Part shown: piece by piece, positions 15,815-24,118 of the stretch | How positions within the stretch are numbered: position 1 is the first letter of the stretch | Layout: every line of letters begins with the position of its first letter | From: Planctomycetota bacterium | GTDB taxonomy: Bacteria; Planctomycetota; UBA1135; JAKEFM01 | Length of the DNA stretch: 32,613 nucleotides | Assembly (NCBI GenBank): GCA_022616055.1 | Contig: JAKEFM010000112.1 | Location: forward strand, 1 to 32,613 | Direction of reading: 5' to 3' | Program-made: the position numbers and the translations under genes | The notes under the pieces: generated by a model | What the model was told of the DNA's origin: nothing | The model's input: only the letters and a program-made list of their open reading frames with translations | The model's database searches: none

Positions 15815-16942
15815 CTAGAAGAGCCGCGCGAGGGTCCTCGGGGCGGCCCCCTGGAGCGCCCGTACGTAGGCCGGGAGCGTCGCCCGCGCGCAGGCTTCCC
15901 AGGTGAACGCGGCGGCGCGGGCGCGGCCCCGCTCGACGAGAGTCCCCCGTAGGGTCCGGTCCTCGAGGACCCGCGCCGCCGCCTCCGCGATCGCCCCCGG
16001 GTCGCGCGGGTCGACGAGGAGCGCGGCGTCCCCGCAGACCTCGGGGAGCGCCGCGACGGCCGAGGCGACGACCGGGATCCCCCGCGCCATCGCCTCGATC
16101 GGGGGGAGGCCGAACCCCTCGTACAGGGAGGGATAGAGGAGGAGGGCGGCGCCCGCGTAGCACGCCTCGAGCTCCGCCTCGTCCACCTCGCCGCGGAGGT
16201 CGACCGCGTCGCGGACGGGGGAGCGGGCGAGCCGGTCGAGGAAGGGCTCGTAGAGCCACCCCTTCCTCCCGACGACGATCCAGCGGTGCGGGAAGCCCTT
16301 CGCGCGGAGGCGCTCGAACGCATCGAGGGCGAGGAGGTGGTTCTTCCGGGGCTCGAGTGTCCCGACGGTGAGGAGGTAGGGAGGGCCGGCGGCGGGGCGT
16401 TCCGCCGCGACCCTCGCGTGGTCGGCGCCGGGCGGGGTCACGAAGACCCGCGAGGGGTGGGCGCCGAGGCGGAGCACCACCTCCCCCGCGGCGAAGGCGG
16501 AGGGAGCGAGGACCGCCCGGGCCCCGTGGACGATCGCCTCGGTCCGGCGGCGCAGGACCTCGCTCTGCTTCGGCCCGTGGAAGGCGGGGTCGACCGCGAA
16601 GGAGGCGTCGAAGATCGTCGCCACGAACGGCGAGCGGCGAAGGGGCGGGTAGATGAAGTCGGTGTAGTGGAAGAGATCGGCCCCGCCGACGAGATCGTCC
16701 GCCCCGATCCCGAGCCGGGAGAGGAGCGGCAGGACCCTTCCCGGGATCCGCCTGCGGTAGAGGCGCGCGCCGGCGACGAGCGCGCGCGACTCGGGGACCC
16801 GGATTGGCGCGAATGAGTCCCCGAAGAGGGCGAGGTCGGGGGCTCCCTCGAGCGGGCCAAGGGCGCGGACCAGCTCCCGGACGTAGCGCCCGATCCCCGT
16901 CCTCTGGAGGAGCGCGGGCCGGTAGTCGATCCCGACCCGCAT
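15815..16942 (-). CDS. GT4-family glycosyltransferase
   Basis: A 375-residue GT-B-fold glycosyltransferase. The N-terminus MRVGIDYRPALLQRTGIGRY has the glycine-rich acceptor-site loop, the middle has YLLTVGTLEPRKNH at the start of the second Rossmann domain, and YEGFGLPPIEAMARGIPVVAS carries the E-x7-E nucleotide-sugar signature of family 4. It probably transfers a sugar, often mannose, onto a lipid-linked polysaccharide precursor on the cytoplasmic side. The ATG follows the flippase stop directly with no gap, so the two genes are one transcription unit. Exact donor and acceptor cannot be told from sequence. Confidence 0.9.
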   Translation of the reverse strand: MRVGIDYRPALLQRTGIGRYVRELVRALGPLEGAPDLALFGDSFAPIRVPESRALVAGARLYRRRIPGRVLPLLSRLGIGADDLVGGADLFHYTDFIYPPLRRSPFVATIFDASFAVDPAFHGPKQSEVLRRRTEAIVHGARAVLAPSAFAAGEVVLRLGAHPSRVFVTPPGADHARVAAERPAAGPPYLLTVGTLEPRKNHLLALDAFERLRAKGFPHRWIVVGRKGWLYEPFLDRLARSPVRDAVDLRGEVDEAELEACYAGAALLLYPSLYEGFGLPPIEAMARGIPVVASAVAALPEVCGDAALLVDPRDPGAIAEAAARVLEDRTLRGTLVERGRARAAAFTWEACARATLPAYVRALQGAAPRTLARLF

Positions 16943-18166
16943 TCAGCTCCTCTCCCGTTTCCGGGCGAGGAGGCACGCGGCGAGGACGAAGCCCTCCGTC
17001 GCCGCCGTCGCGACCGCCGCTCCGCGGTCGGCGTACGCCGGGACGAGGAGGGCGTCGAGGGCGGCGCGGACGGCGAGCCCGGCCGCCGAGATCCGGAGGA
17101 GGGTCGCGGACCGGTCGCGGGCGATCAGTCCGACGACGAAGAGGTTGGCGGGGAAGGCGAAGATCCCCGCGGGCACGAGGAGGCGCATCGCGGGGGCCGC
17201 GCCCCTCCCGACCTCACCGTAGAGGAGGTCGAGGATCGGTTCGGCGAGGAGGAGCGCGGCGGCCCCTCCAGCGAGGGCGACGGCGAGGAGGGTCCGGGCG
17301 ATCCGCCCCTCGAGGATCGCGCGCTCGGGGAGGCTCGCCCGGGCGAGCACCGGAAGCGCCGCGGCGGACGCGTAGCCCGGGAGGGCGCAGGAGACGAGGA
17401 GGAGGCGGTGGGGCGCGTTGAATCGCGCGAGGGCGGCGGGCCCGCCCCACGGCCGCAGGAAGAAGGAATCGAGGTGGGCGCATATTTGACGGAGCAGGGT
17501 CCCCGCTCCGAGGGCCATGGACTCCCGGAGGAATCCCTCCGGCGGGCGCGAGGGGAAAGGAGCCGGCGCGAGAGGGGAGAGCCGGCGGGCGGCGAGCGCG
17601 GCCGCCGCGTTCGAGACGACGGAGCCCGTCCCCCAGGCGAGGAGGAAGAAGGCGGGATGGAGGGCGCGGGACGCGGAGAGGACCGCCGTCGCGAGGAGTC
17701 CCGCGAGGGCCCCGGTCGCCCGGCAGGCGGCGACGGTCCCGAAGCGAAGCTCGACATGGAGGGGGATCGAGAAGGGGGCGAGGGCGTGGCCGAAGAGGTA
17801 GGTCGCCGCGATCGCGAAGGTCCCCGGTCGATCCTCCCCGCAAGCCGAAGCGACGCAGGCCGTCGCGACGACCCCGAGGGCGGCGAGGAGGAGCCGGACC
17901 CGGGCGGCCCGGCCGATCGCCGCCCGCGCGCAGGACGGACTCGAGGCCGCGCGCCGGATCGCGGCCCCCATGGTTCCGAGGTCGACCAGGGGATCGAGGA
18001 TCGCGAAGAGCGCGAGGAAGAAGGTGGTCCGTCCGAACCCTTCCTCCCCGAGAGCCCGCGCCGCGAGACCTAAGGTCGCGAGGGTCGCGAGCGAGGAGAC
18101 GGCGTGGCCCGCGACCTGGAGGGCTGTGGCGCGAGCGATGGAGGGGAGAGCGGTCGACCTCGCCAC
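16943..18166 (-). CDS. Polysaccharide flippase-like multi-pass membrane protein
   Basis: A 407-residue protein with about ten to twelve hydrophobic segments and the pattern of Wzx/MATE-like flippases: an N-terminal RATALQVAGHAVSSLATLATLGLAARALGEEGFG block, a LDLGTMGAAIRRAA-like loop, and repeated alanine/leucine-rich spans ending in Lys/Arg. Flippases of this superfamily move lipid-linked oligosaccharides across the inner membrane, which fits the adjoining GT4 gene. The start is GTG (18164-18166); an in-frame ATG further in would remove part of the first span. No unusual features apart from extreme GC in third positions. Confidence 0.82.
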   Translation of the reverse strand: MARSTALPSIARATALQVAGHAVSSLATLATLGLAARALGEEGFGRTTFFLALFAILDPLVDLGTMGAAIRRAASSPSCARAAIGRAARVRLLLAALGVVATACVASACGEDRPGTFAIAATYLFGHALAPFSIPLHVELRFGTVAACRATGALAGLLATAVLSASRALHPAFFLLAWGTGSVVSNAAAALAARRLSPLAPAPFPSRPPEGFLRESMALGAGTLLRQICAHLDSFFLRPWGGPAALARFNAPHRLLLVSCALPGYASAAALPVLARASLPERAILEGRIARTLLAVALAGGAAALLLAEPILDLLYGEVGRGAAPAMRLLVPAGIFAFPANLFVVGLIARDRSATLLRISAAGLAVRAALDALLVPAYADRGAAVATAATEGFVLAACLLARKRERS

Positions 18167-18349
18167 GGCGCGACGATAGCGCGGCGCCGGAGGAGGGATC
18201 CTCCGGCCGCGACTGCCGCTTCGTCGGCGCTCCCCTTATCCTTATTCCTTCACAGGGCACGCGTGGGCCGGCCCCCTCGGCGCCTGGCGGCGTCACCGGG
18301 GAAGGGTCCTCGACTATCCTGGGTCTGCGGGCCGTATCACCCCGACGGA
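18167..18349. promoter_or_regulatory. Divergent promoter region (flippase / repeat protein)
   Basis: These 183 bases separate divergently transcribed genes and must hold promoters for both. The stretch around 18237-18252 (CTTATCCTTATTCCTTCA) is the only A/T-rich patch and is a plausible promoter core. No operator is evident. Confidence 0.4.
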
Positions 18350-20023
18350 ATGAAACGAGGCGAGAGAATCCTCCTCGGCGTCGTCGCCGCCGTGGTCCTC
18401 CTCGGGATCGGAGGGGGGGGTCTCCTCCTCCTCGAGTCGGGGGGGAGCCACGGTCCGGCGACGCGAGAAGAAGGCGACGGGGGATCCCCCACGACCTCGG
18501 GCGAGCCGCGCGCCGAGGTCGACGACGGGACGGTTCCCGCCCCGCCGCCGAGGACGGAGCCTCCGGCGCCCCCGGTCCCCTCCGATCTCCCGCTCGTCGA
18601 GATCCTCGTCCACCGGCGGTTCGATCCCTACGCCGCGGGGAACAACCGCGGCGCCCCGGAGCGGGGGGCCGGTCGCTCCTCCGCCCTCGACGGGCTCGTC
18701 ACCGACGCCGCGGGGACCGCGGTCGCGGCGGCGCGCCTGCGTTTCCTCCACGGTCTCAACGCGGGAGAGGAGACGGCGGCGGACGGGGAGGGACGGTACG
18801 CCTTCGCGCGCCTGTACCCCGGGGCGTCGCTCCTCGAGATCGAGGTTCCCGGGATGGAGCCGGTCGTTCGCGAGGTGAGGCTCCTGCCGGACCGTCCGGA
18901 GCGCGCGAACTTCCACCTCGCGCCTCCCGTCGACGTCGCCGGCCGCGTCCTCGACCGCCGGGGGAAGCCGGTCGCGGGGGCCGAGCTGCGGATCGACCGC
19001 CGGACGACGACGAGCGACGAGGAGGGGAGGTTCACCTTCCTCGCGATCACTCCCGGGCCGGGGATCGCCTACGTCCGGGCGAAGGGGTTCGCGCCGCTGC
19101 GCGCCCCCCTCGAGGTCGCCGCGGGGATCGATCCCGACCGCATCAGGCTCGTCCTCGAGCCGGCCGGGACCCTCCTCGGCGAGACGCGCGGCTCCCCCTT
19201 CGAGGGGGGCGCCCCCTACCTCGCCCTCGTCCCCGACACGCCGCCGATCGACCGGTCCTTCCCCTTCGAGGAGTTCGGCCGCATCGAGGTCCAGGGGAAC
19301 GCCCCCTTCGAGATTCCCGGGGTCCCGCTCCGGAAGCTCCTGCGCGTGCGCGCCTTCCACCCCTACTCCCGGGCGAAGCCCCCGATGCGGACGGTCTTCC
19401 TCCGCGAGGACGGGGAGCGCAACATCGTGCCCGCCTCCTTCCAGTTCGAGCCGGTCCGTCCCGTCCGGGGGCGCGTCCTCGACGGGGAGACGGGAAGGGC
19501 CCTCGCCGGCGCGAGCGTCTCCCTCGAGGTCGCGGATCTCTTCCGCGAGTCGGTCGCCGCCCTGCCGGGGGCGGGGGGAACCCTCAACGCCTACGTGGCG
19601 ACCCCCCCCGCCGACCTGAAGAGCACGGCGAAGACGGACGCGGAGGGGCGGTTCCTCCTCGGGACGGGGGAGGGGGAGGGGTGGCGCTGGCTCGTCGTCA
19701 CGGCGCCGGGCTACCGGCCGCTCGAGCGCGCGATCCCCGGCGCGAAGGCCGAGATCGGCGGGCTGGTCCTCTTCAAGGAGGGGGCGTTCCCGGAGGGAGG
19801 GAAGCTCGTCGTCTTCTTCTCCGCTTCACACGCGCGGAGGATCGCCCTCACCCTCAACGCCTCGGCGAAGCCGGAGGCGGCGCTCGCGGCGGAGGACCCG
19901 TTCGTGCTCGGCGGGCTCGAGCCGGGGCTCTACGAGGTGAAGGTCCGGCTCGGGGGGAAGACCGTCTTCTCCCAGCCCGACGTCCCGATCGGGTCGACCC
20001 GGGAAATCCGGGTGCCGGAGTAG
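18350..20023 (+). CDS. Membrane-anchored protein with carboxypeptidase-regulatory-like repeats
   Basis: A 557-residue protein with an N-terminal membrane anchor (residues about 7-28, ILLGVVAAVVLLGIGGGGLLLL), a Pro/Glu/Thr-rich linker to about residue 85, and an extracytoplasmic region of beta-sandwich repeats. At least three show the carboxypeptidase-regulatory pattern: LDGLVTDAAGTAVAAARLRF, VAGRVLDRRGKPVAGAELRI and VRGRVLDGETGRALAGASVSL, each followed by a D/A-x-E-G-R-F/Y turn. The repeats are the same kind as in the two ECF-linked proteins of the window, but no sigma or zinc-finger part is present. It may be a surface adhesion or structural protein; no enzymatic motif is seen. Its stop is one base from that of the converging gene. 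Confidence 0.82.
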   Translation: MKRGERILLGVVAAVVLLGIGGGGLLLLESGGSHGPATREEGDGGSPTTSGEPRAEVDDGTVPAPPPRTEPPAPPVPSDLPLVEILVHRRFDPYAAGNNRGAPERGAGRSSALDGLVTDAAGTAVAAARLRFLHGLNAGEETAADGEGRYAFARLYPGASLLEIEVPGMEPVVREVRLLPDRPERANFHLAPPVDVAGRVLDRRGKPVAGAELRIDRRTTTSDEEGRFTFLAITPGPGIAYVRAKGFAPLRAPLEVAAGIDPDRIRLVLEPAGTLLGETRGSPFEGGAPYLALVPDTPPIDRSFPFEEFGRIEVQGNAPFEIPGVPLRKLLRVRAFHPYSRAKPPMRTVFLREDGERNIVPASFQFEPVRPVRGRVLDGETGRALAGASVSLEVADLFRESVAALPGAGGTLNAYVATPPADLKSTAKTDAEGRFLLGTGEGEGWRWLVVTAPGYRPLERAIPGAKAEIGGLVLFKEGAFPEGGKLVVFFSASHARRIALTLNASAKPEAALAAEDPFVLGGLEPGLYEVKVRLGGKTVFSQPDVPIGSTREIRVPE

Positions 20024-20024
20024 A

Positions 20025-22148
20025 TCAGACGTCGATCTGGAGGCCGGGGGAGGCCGAGAAGCCGCCCGGGGCTCCCGGATCGAGCCCGAAGTACTGGGCG
20101 AAGACGGATCCCGCCGGCGTCCCCGCCGGCACGGGGAGCACGATCGCCGCACGGCCGGCCGCGTCGAGCGCCGCCGGGAGGGGGAAGAAGAGGGGGACGA
20201 AGGCCACGTTCACGTTGGCGCCGAGGAGCTGGATCGGCGGGACCTGAGGACCGAGCGCGAGGACGAGGAACCCCGCGCCGGAGGGGAGGCCCTGCACGAC
20301 CGCCAGCGCGAAGTCGAGGTTGCCGCCGGCCGCCGGCCCGTTGGCGAAGAGGCCCGGAACCAGGCCCCCGGTCCCGGCCGTGCCCGCCCCGTAGGGGAGG
20401 GTGTTCGTGCTCCCGCTCGCGACGTAGACCCTCGCGTCCGGCGCGCCGGCGAGCGTCGTCGAGGAGCCGGCGTTGCCGTGCTCGTCCACGGAGACGGCGG
20501 AGTAGGTGATCGTCCCGACGTACCAGCCCGGGATCGTCCCCCGGAAGAGCTGCCCGCCCGCGTACCGCATCGGCCGGTCGGGCATGGGGCAGCCGTTCAC
20601 CGCGACCTCGAGGCTCGTCGCGTTCCGGCCCGCCTGGTAGAGCGGGGAATTGTCGTAGACCTGGACTCGGACGACCGTCGGGGCGGCGCCCGCGACGCGG
20701 TCGGTCGCCGCCTCGAGGCGCTTGACCGCGGGCGGGGTGAGGTCGTCCGAGGTCGTGTCGTTGCGGAGGAAGACCTCGTTCCCCCCCTGGTCCACCGCCC
20801 AGGCGACGTCGTAGTCCCCGTCGTTGTCCCAGTCCGCGACGTCCACGTCGAGGGTGATCCCCGGGACCGGCGGGAGCCCCGGGAGGACCGAGAAGGTCCC
20901 GATCGGGGGCCCGTTCACGTAGATCCGGTCGACGAGATTGAACGCCGCCACGACGAGGTCCATGTCCCCGTCGTTGTCGAAGTCGATGAAGTCGGGCTCG
21001 TTGTCGCTCCCGGAGGAGGCGGGGAGGGTCGTGAAGTCGACCAGCTTCCCCGCCCCGTCGTTGAAGGCGACGAGATCCGCGAGGGAGTCGGCGGCGGTGC
21101 CGTAGTCGAGGAGGTAGGCGTCGAGGTCGAAGTCGTTGTCGAGGTCGGCGAGGTTCTGCTCGTAGTTGTTCGCCCCGACGGCGCTCGCGATGTAGACGAA
21201 GGCGGTCATGTCGCGCCAGAGGAGGCTCCCCGTCTCCTGCAGCCGGTTGAAGTAGGCGCGCGGCTGGGTGTTCCTCGACCCGAGGAAGATGTCGAGGTCG
21301 AGGTCGTTGTCGAGGTCGGCGAACATCGCGGCGAGCTGGTGGGTCGCGATGTCGCAGTTCGTCCCCGTCGTGTCCGTCGTGCCGTGGAGCTGCGTCCCCT
21401 CGCACCAGAGGCCGGGGTTCCCGTTCGCGATCGAGTCCCCCGGGAGCTGGAACCCCGAGGGGTTGAACTCCGAGAAGAAGCCGGCCCCGTCGTTAAGGAA
21501 GATGCGCGTCGGGGCGTTCCCGTTGAAGGCGTTGCCGTAGGAGGCGTGGAGGAGGTCCATGTCCCCGTCGTTGTCGACGTCCCCGAACCCGCACTCGCAC
21601 GACCAGTCCTTGAACCCCCCGAGGATGGAGAGGCCGGCGAGGAGTCCCGGCGCGACGGAGGACGCGTAGGGGTGGCCGGGCCCCGGCCCCTGCCCGAGCC
21701 CGACCCACCGGGCGATCGTCTGGTCCTGGAAGTACCCCGCCGTCCCCCCCTGCGCGCCCCCCATGTTGACGACCCAGCGGTTGCCCTGCGCGCTCACGGT
21801 CGAGGTGTTTGCGATGTAGGCGTCGAGGTCGCCGTCGGCGTCGATGTCGACGAGCTCGACGTCGCGGCTGTCGTCCGCGAGCCCGGTCCACCGGGCGGGG
21901 GTCTCGTCGGCGAACGCGCCGATCGTCCCGCCCTGGAGCCCCCCGAGGTTGATCCAGACGCGGTTGACGTCGTTCCCGAAGTCCCCCCCGTTCGCGAGGA
22001 CGACGTCGAGGTCGCCGTCCCCGTCGAGGTCCCCGAACATGAGCCGCTCCGTGTAGCCGAAGGTCGAGGGGACCGCGATCGGGGTGAACTGCGCCCGCGT
22101 CGTGGATGCGGCCACTCCGAGGAGGAGCAAGGTCCGGGCGATCGCCAT
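20025..22148 (-). CDS. Secreted FG-GAP/VCBS repeat protein
   Basis: A 707-residue secreted protein. A signal peptide (MAIARTLLLLGVAASTTRA, cleavage probably before Gln) is followed by seven FG-GAP-type calcium-binding repeats, each with a D-x-D-x-D-G/L-D-x-D core: for example FGDLDGDGDLDVVLANGG, VDIDADGDLDAYIAN, FGDVDNDGDMDLL and VADWDNDGDYDVAWA. These blades usually form a beta-propeller. After about residue 465 comes an Ig-like domain, then a C-terminal beta domain (GNLDFALAVVQGLPSGAGFLVLAL to the end) resembling the tails of planctomycete surface proteins. The role is probably cell-surface binding. GGAGG lies six bases before the ATG. The 129 bases to hutH form a divergent promoter region. 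Confidence 0.9.
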   Translation of the reverse strand: MAIARTLLLLGVAASTTRAQFTPIAVPSTFGYTERLMFGDLDGDGDLDVVLANGGDFGNDVNRVWINLGGLQGGTIGAFADETPARWTGLADDSRDVELVDIDADGDLDAYIANTSTVSAQGNRWVVNMGGAQGGTAGYFQDQTIARWVGLGQGPGPGHPYASSVAPGLLAGLSILGGFKDWSCECGFGDVDNDGDMDLLHASYGNAFNGNAPTRIFLNDGAGFFSEFNPSGFQLPGDSIANGNPGLWCEGTQLHGTTDTTGTNCDIATHQLAAMFADLDNDLDLDIFLGSRNTQPRAYFNRLQETGSLLWRDMTAFVYIASAVGANNYEQNLADLDNDFDLDAYLLDYGTAADSLADLVAFNDGAGKLVDFTTLPASSGSDNEPDFIDFDNDGDMDLVVAAFNLVDRIYVNGPPIGTFSVLPGLPPVPGITLDVDVADWDNDGDYDVAWAVDQGGNEVFLRNDTTSDDLTPPAVKRLEAATDRVAGAAPTVVRVQVYDNSPLYQAGRNATSLEVAVNGCPMPDRPMRYAGGQLFRGTIPGWYVGTITYSAVSVDEHGNAGSSTTLAGAPDARVYVASGSTNTLPYGAGTAGTGGLVPGLFANGPAAGGNLDFALAVVQGLPSGAGFLVLALGPQVPPIQLLGANVNVAFVPLFFPLPAALDAAGRAAIVLPVPAGTPAGSVFAQYFGLDPGAPGGFSASPGLQIDV

Positions 22149-22277
22149 GGGGGGGCCTCCCGCGGGAGCGCGTCGGGGCGCTCGGGCCGATCGAGTCTAG
22201 GGACGCCGGAAGGGACCGGCAATCGAACTGGCGCCGGGGACCGCGCTCGCCAGAATGACGCTGGCGAGGTCTCCCTC

Positions 22278-23810
22278 TTGCACGCGATCGAGCTCGGCGG
22301 CCGCGGTCTCACCCTCGAGGATCTGGCGCCGGTCCTCCGCGGAGAAGGGGTCCGCGTCTCCCTCGCGGAGGAGGCGCGCCGCAGGGTCGCCGCGGCGCGG
22401 CGAGGCCTCGAGACGCGGATCGCCGGGGGGCAGGTCGTCTACGGCGTGAACACCGGCTTCGGCCGGTTCGCCCGCGTGCGCGTCTCGGAGGCCGACGCGC
22501 GGACCCTCCAGCGCAATCTCCTCCTCTCCCACGCCTGCGGGACGGGGGAGCCGCTCCCGGAGGGGGTGGCGCGCCTCGCCCTCCTCCTCCGCATCCAGGC
22601 CCTCGCGCAGGGGAGGAGCGGCGTCCGTCTCGAGCTGGTCGAACGGCTCCTCGCCTTCCTCGATGGGGGGCTCGTCCCGGTCGTCCCGTCGCAGGGCTCC
22701 GTCGGGGCGAGCGGGGATCTCGCCCCCCTCTCTCACCTCGCCCTCCCCCTCCTCGGCCTCGGGGAGGCGTGGGTCGGGGGGAAGCGCATGGACGGGGCCG
22801 CCGCCCTCGCGCGCCTGTCCCTCCCCCCCTTCGAGCTCGAGGCGAAGGAGGGGCTCTCCCTGATCAACGGCACGCAGGTCTCGACGGCGGTCGGGATCGC
22901 GGCCGCCGAGGCGGCGCGCACCCTCTCGAAGAGCGCCGACGCGATCGGCGCGCTCACCCTCGAGGCGCTCAAGGGCTCCGCGGGCCCCTTCGACGAGCGC
23001 CTCGCCCGGCTGCGGTCCCACCCCGGCCACGGGAGGTGCGCCGCGAACCTGCGCCGGTGCCTCGAGGGGAGCGAGGTCCTCCCGTCCCACCGCGACTGCG
23101 ACAAGGTCCAGGACGCCTACTCCCTGCGGTGCATGCCCCAGGTCCACGGGGCCTCGAAGGACGCGCTCCGCTTCGCCGCCGGGGTCCTCGAGCGGGAGGC
23201 GAACGCGGTCACGGACAATCCGGTCGTCCTCGAGGAGGGGGAGGTCGTGAACGGGGGGAACTTCCACGGCCAGCCCCTCGCCTCCGCGCTCGACTTCCTC
23301 TCGATCGCCCTCGCGACCTGGGCGAACGTGGCCGAGCGGCGCGTCGAGCAGCTCGTGAACCCCGACCACTCCGGCCTCCCCGCCTTCCTCACGCGGAAGG
23401 GGGGGCTCAACTCGGGCCTCATGATGCCGCAGGTCGTCGCCGCCGCGATCGTCTCGGAGGGGAAGACCCTCGCGCACCCGGCGAGCGTCGACTCGATCCC
23501 GACCTCGGCGGCGCGCGAGGACTTCGTCCCGATGTCGCTCTGGGCGGCGCGCAAGGCGGGGATGCTGGCGGCGAACGCCGGGACGGTCCTCGGGATCGAG
23601 GCGCTCTGCGCCGCCCAGGCCCGCGAGTTCACGACGGGCCTTCGCGCCGGGCGCGGGGCGGAGGCCGCGTTCGCCGCCGTCCGCTCCCGGGTCGCGCCCC
23701 TCGGCGACGACCGCCTCCTCGCCCCGGACCTCGAGGCGGCGGGCGACCTCGTCGCCTCCGGCGCCCTCCTCGCCGCGGTCGAGCGCGAGGTCGGTCCCCT
23801 CGAGTGGTGA
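22278..23810 (+). CDS. hutH: Histidine ammonia-lyase
   Basis: A 510-residue aromatic amino acid lyase that removes ammonia from L-histidine to give urocanate, the first step of histidine breakdown. The Ala-Ser-Gly triad that cyclises into the MIO cofactor is A144-S145-G146 in GSVGASGDLAPLSHL, almost the position in the Pseudomonas enzyme. YGVNTGFG, GLSLINGTQ, QDAYSLRCMPQVHG and NGGNFHGQ boxes are intact. I chose TTG 22278 as start because GAGGT lies seven bases upstream and the length then fits the family; upstream codons are not coding. No hutU, hutI or hutG gene is nearby. The context of glycosyltransferases is unusual, so a different amino acid substrate, as in related ammonia-lyases and aminomutases, is possible. 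Confidence 0.92.
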   Translation: MHAIELGGRGLTLEDLAPVLRGEGVRVSLAEEARRRVAAARRGLETRIAGGQVVYGVNTGFGRFARVRVSEADARTLQRNLLLSHACGTGEPLPEGVARLALLLRIQALAQGRSGVRLELVERLLAFLDGGLVPVVPSQGSVGASGDLAPLSHLALPLLGLGEAWVGGKRMDGAAALARLSLPPFELEAKEGLSLINGTQVSTAVGIAAAEAARTLSKSADAIGALTLEALKGSAGPFDERLARLRSHPGHGRCAANLRRCLEGSEVLPSHRDCDKVQDAYSLRCMPQVHGASKDALRFAAGVLEREANAVTDNPVVLEEGEVVNGGNFHGQPLASALDFLSIALATWANVAERRVEQLVNPDHSGLPAFLTRKGGLNSGLMMPQVVAAAIVSEGKTLAHPASVDSIPTSAAREDFVPMSLWAARKAGMLAANAGTVLGIEALCAAQAREFTTGLRAGRGAEAAFAAVRSRVAPLGDDRLLAPDLEAAGDLVASGALLAAVEREVGPLEW

Positions 23811-24109
23811 TGGCGCCGCCGGGGGGGGAGGAGCGGACGCTGCGGATCGCCTACGCGGCGTGCGGCCTGCTCGTCGCGGCGCCCCTCGCCTGGGGGGCGA
23901 TGCGGGGCTTTCCGGAGTCCTTCCTCTTTTTCCTCCCGATCCTCGCCGGCTTCTGCGCCGTGCTCCTCGCCGTCGAATCGAGCCTGCGCTCGCTGCGGTC
24001 GCGCATCGAGTCGCTCGAGCGGCGGCCTCCGGCCGGGCCCCCCGCGAGCCCTCCGCCGATCCTCCCCCACGGGTACGACCCGGGCGCGCCGGGGCCCCGG
24101 AGGGGCTAG
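23810..24109 (+). CDS. Small two-span membrane protein
   Basis: A 99-residue protein of unknown function whose start overlaps the hutH stop by one base (TGATG), so it is translationally coupled. Two hydrophobic segments lie at about residues 12-32 (LRIAYAACGLLVAAPLAWGAM) and 38-56 (SFLFFLPILAGFCAVLLAV), followed by a short charged helix SSLRSLRSRIESLERR with heptad-like spacing and a Pro/Gly-rich tail. The layout (hairpin in the membrane, short coiled coil in the cytoplasm) suggests a subunit or scaffold for a neighbouring membrane enzyme. No family is recognised. Confidence 0.7.
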   Translation: MAPPGGEERTLRIAYAACGLLVAAPLAWGAMRGFPESFLFFLPILAGFCAVLLAVESSLRSLRSRIESLERRPPAGPPASPPPILPHGYDPGAPGPRRG

Positions 24110-24118
24110 CCCCCGCGG

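Noticed and set aside
20478-22277. Long plus-strand open frame joined to the front of hutH
   Set aside because: It is opposite the FG-GAP gene and translates into Val/Glu/Asp/Arg-rich sequence that mirrors the calcium-repeat codons; hutH similarity begins at 22278.
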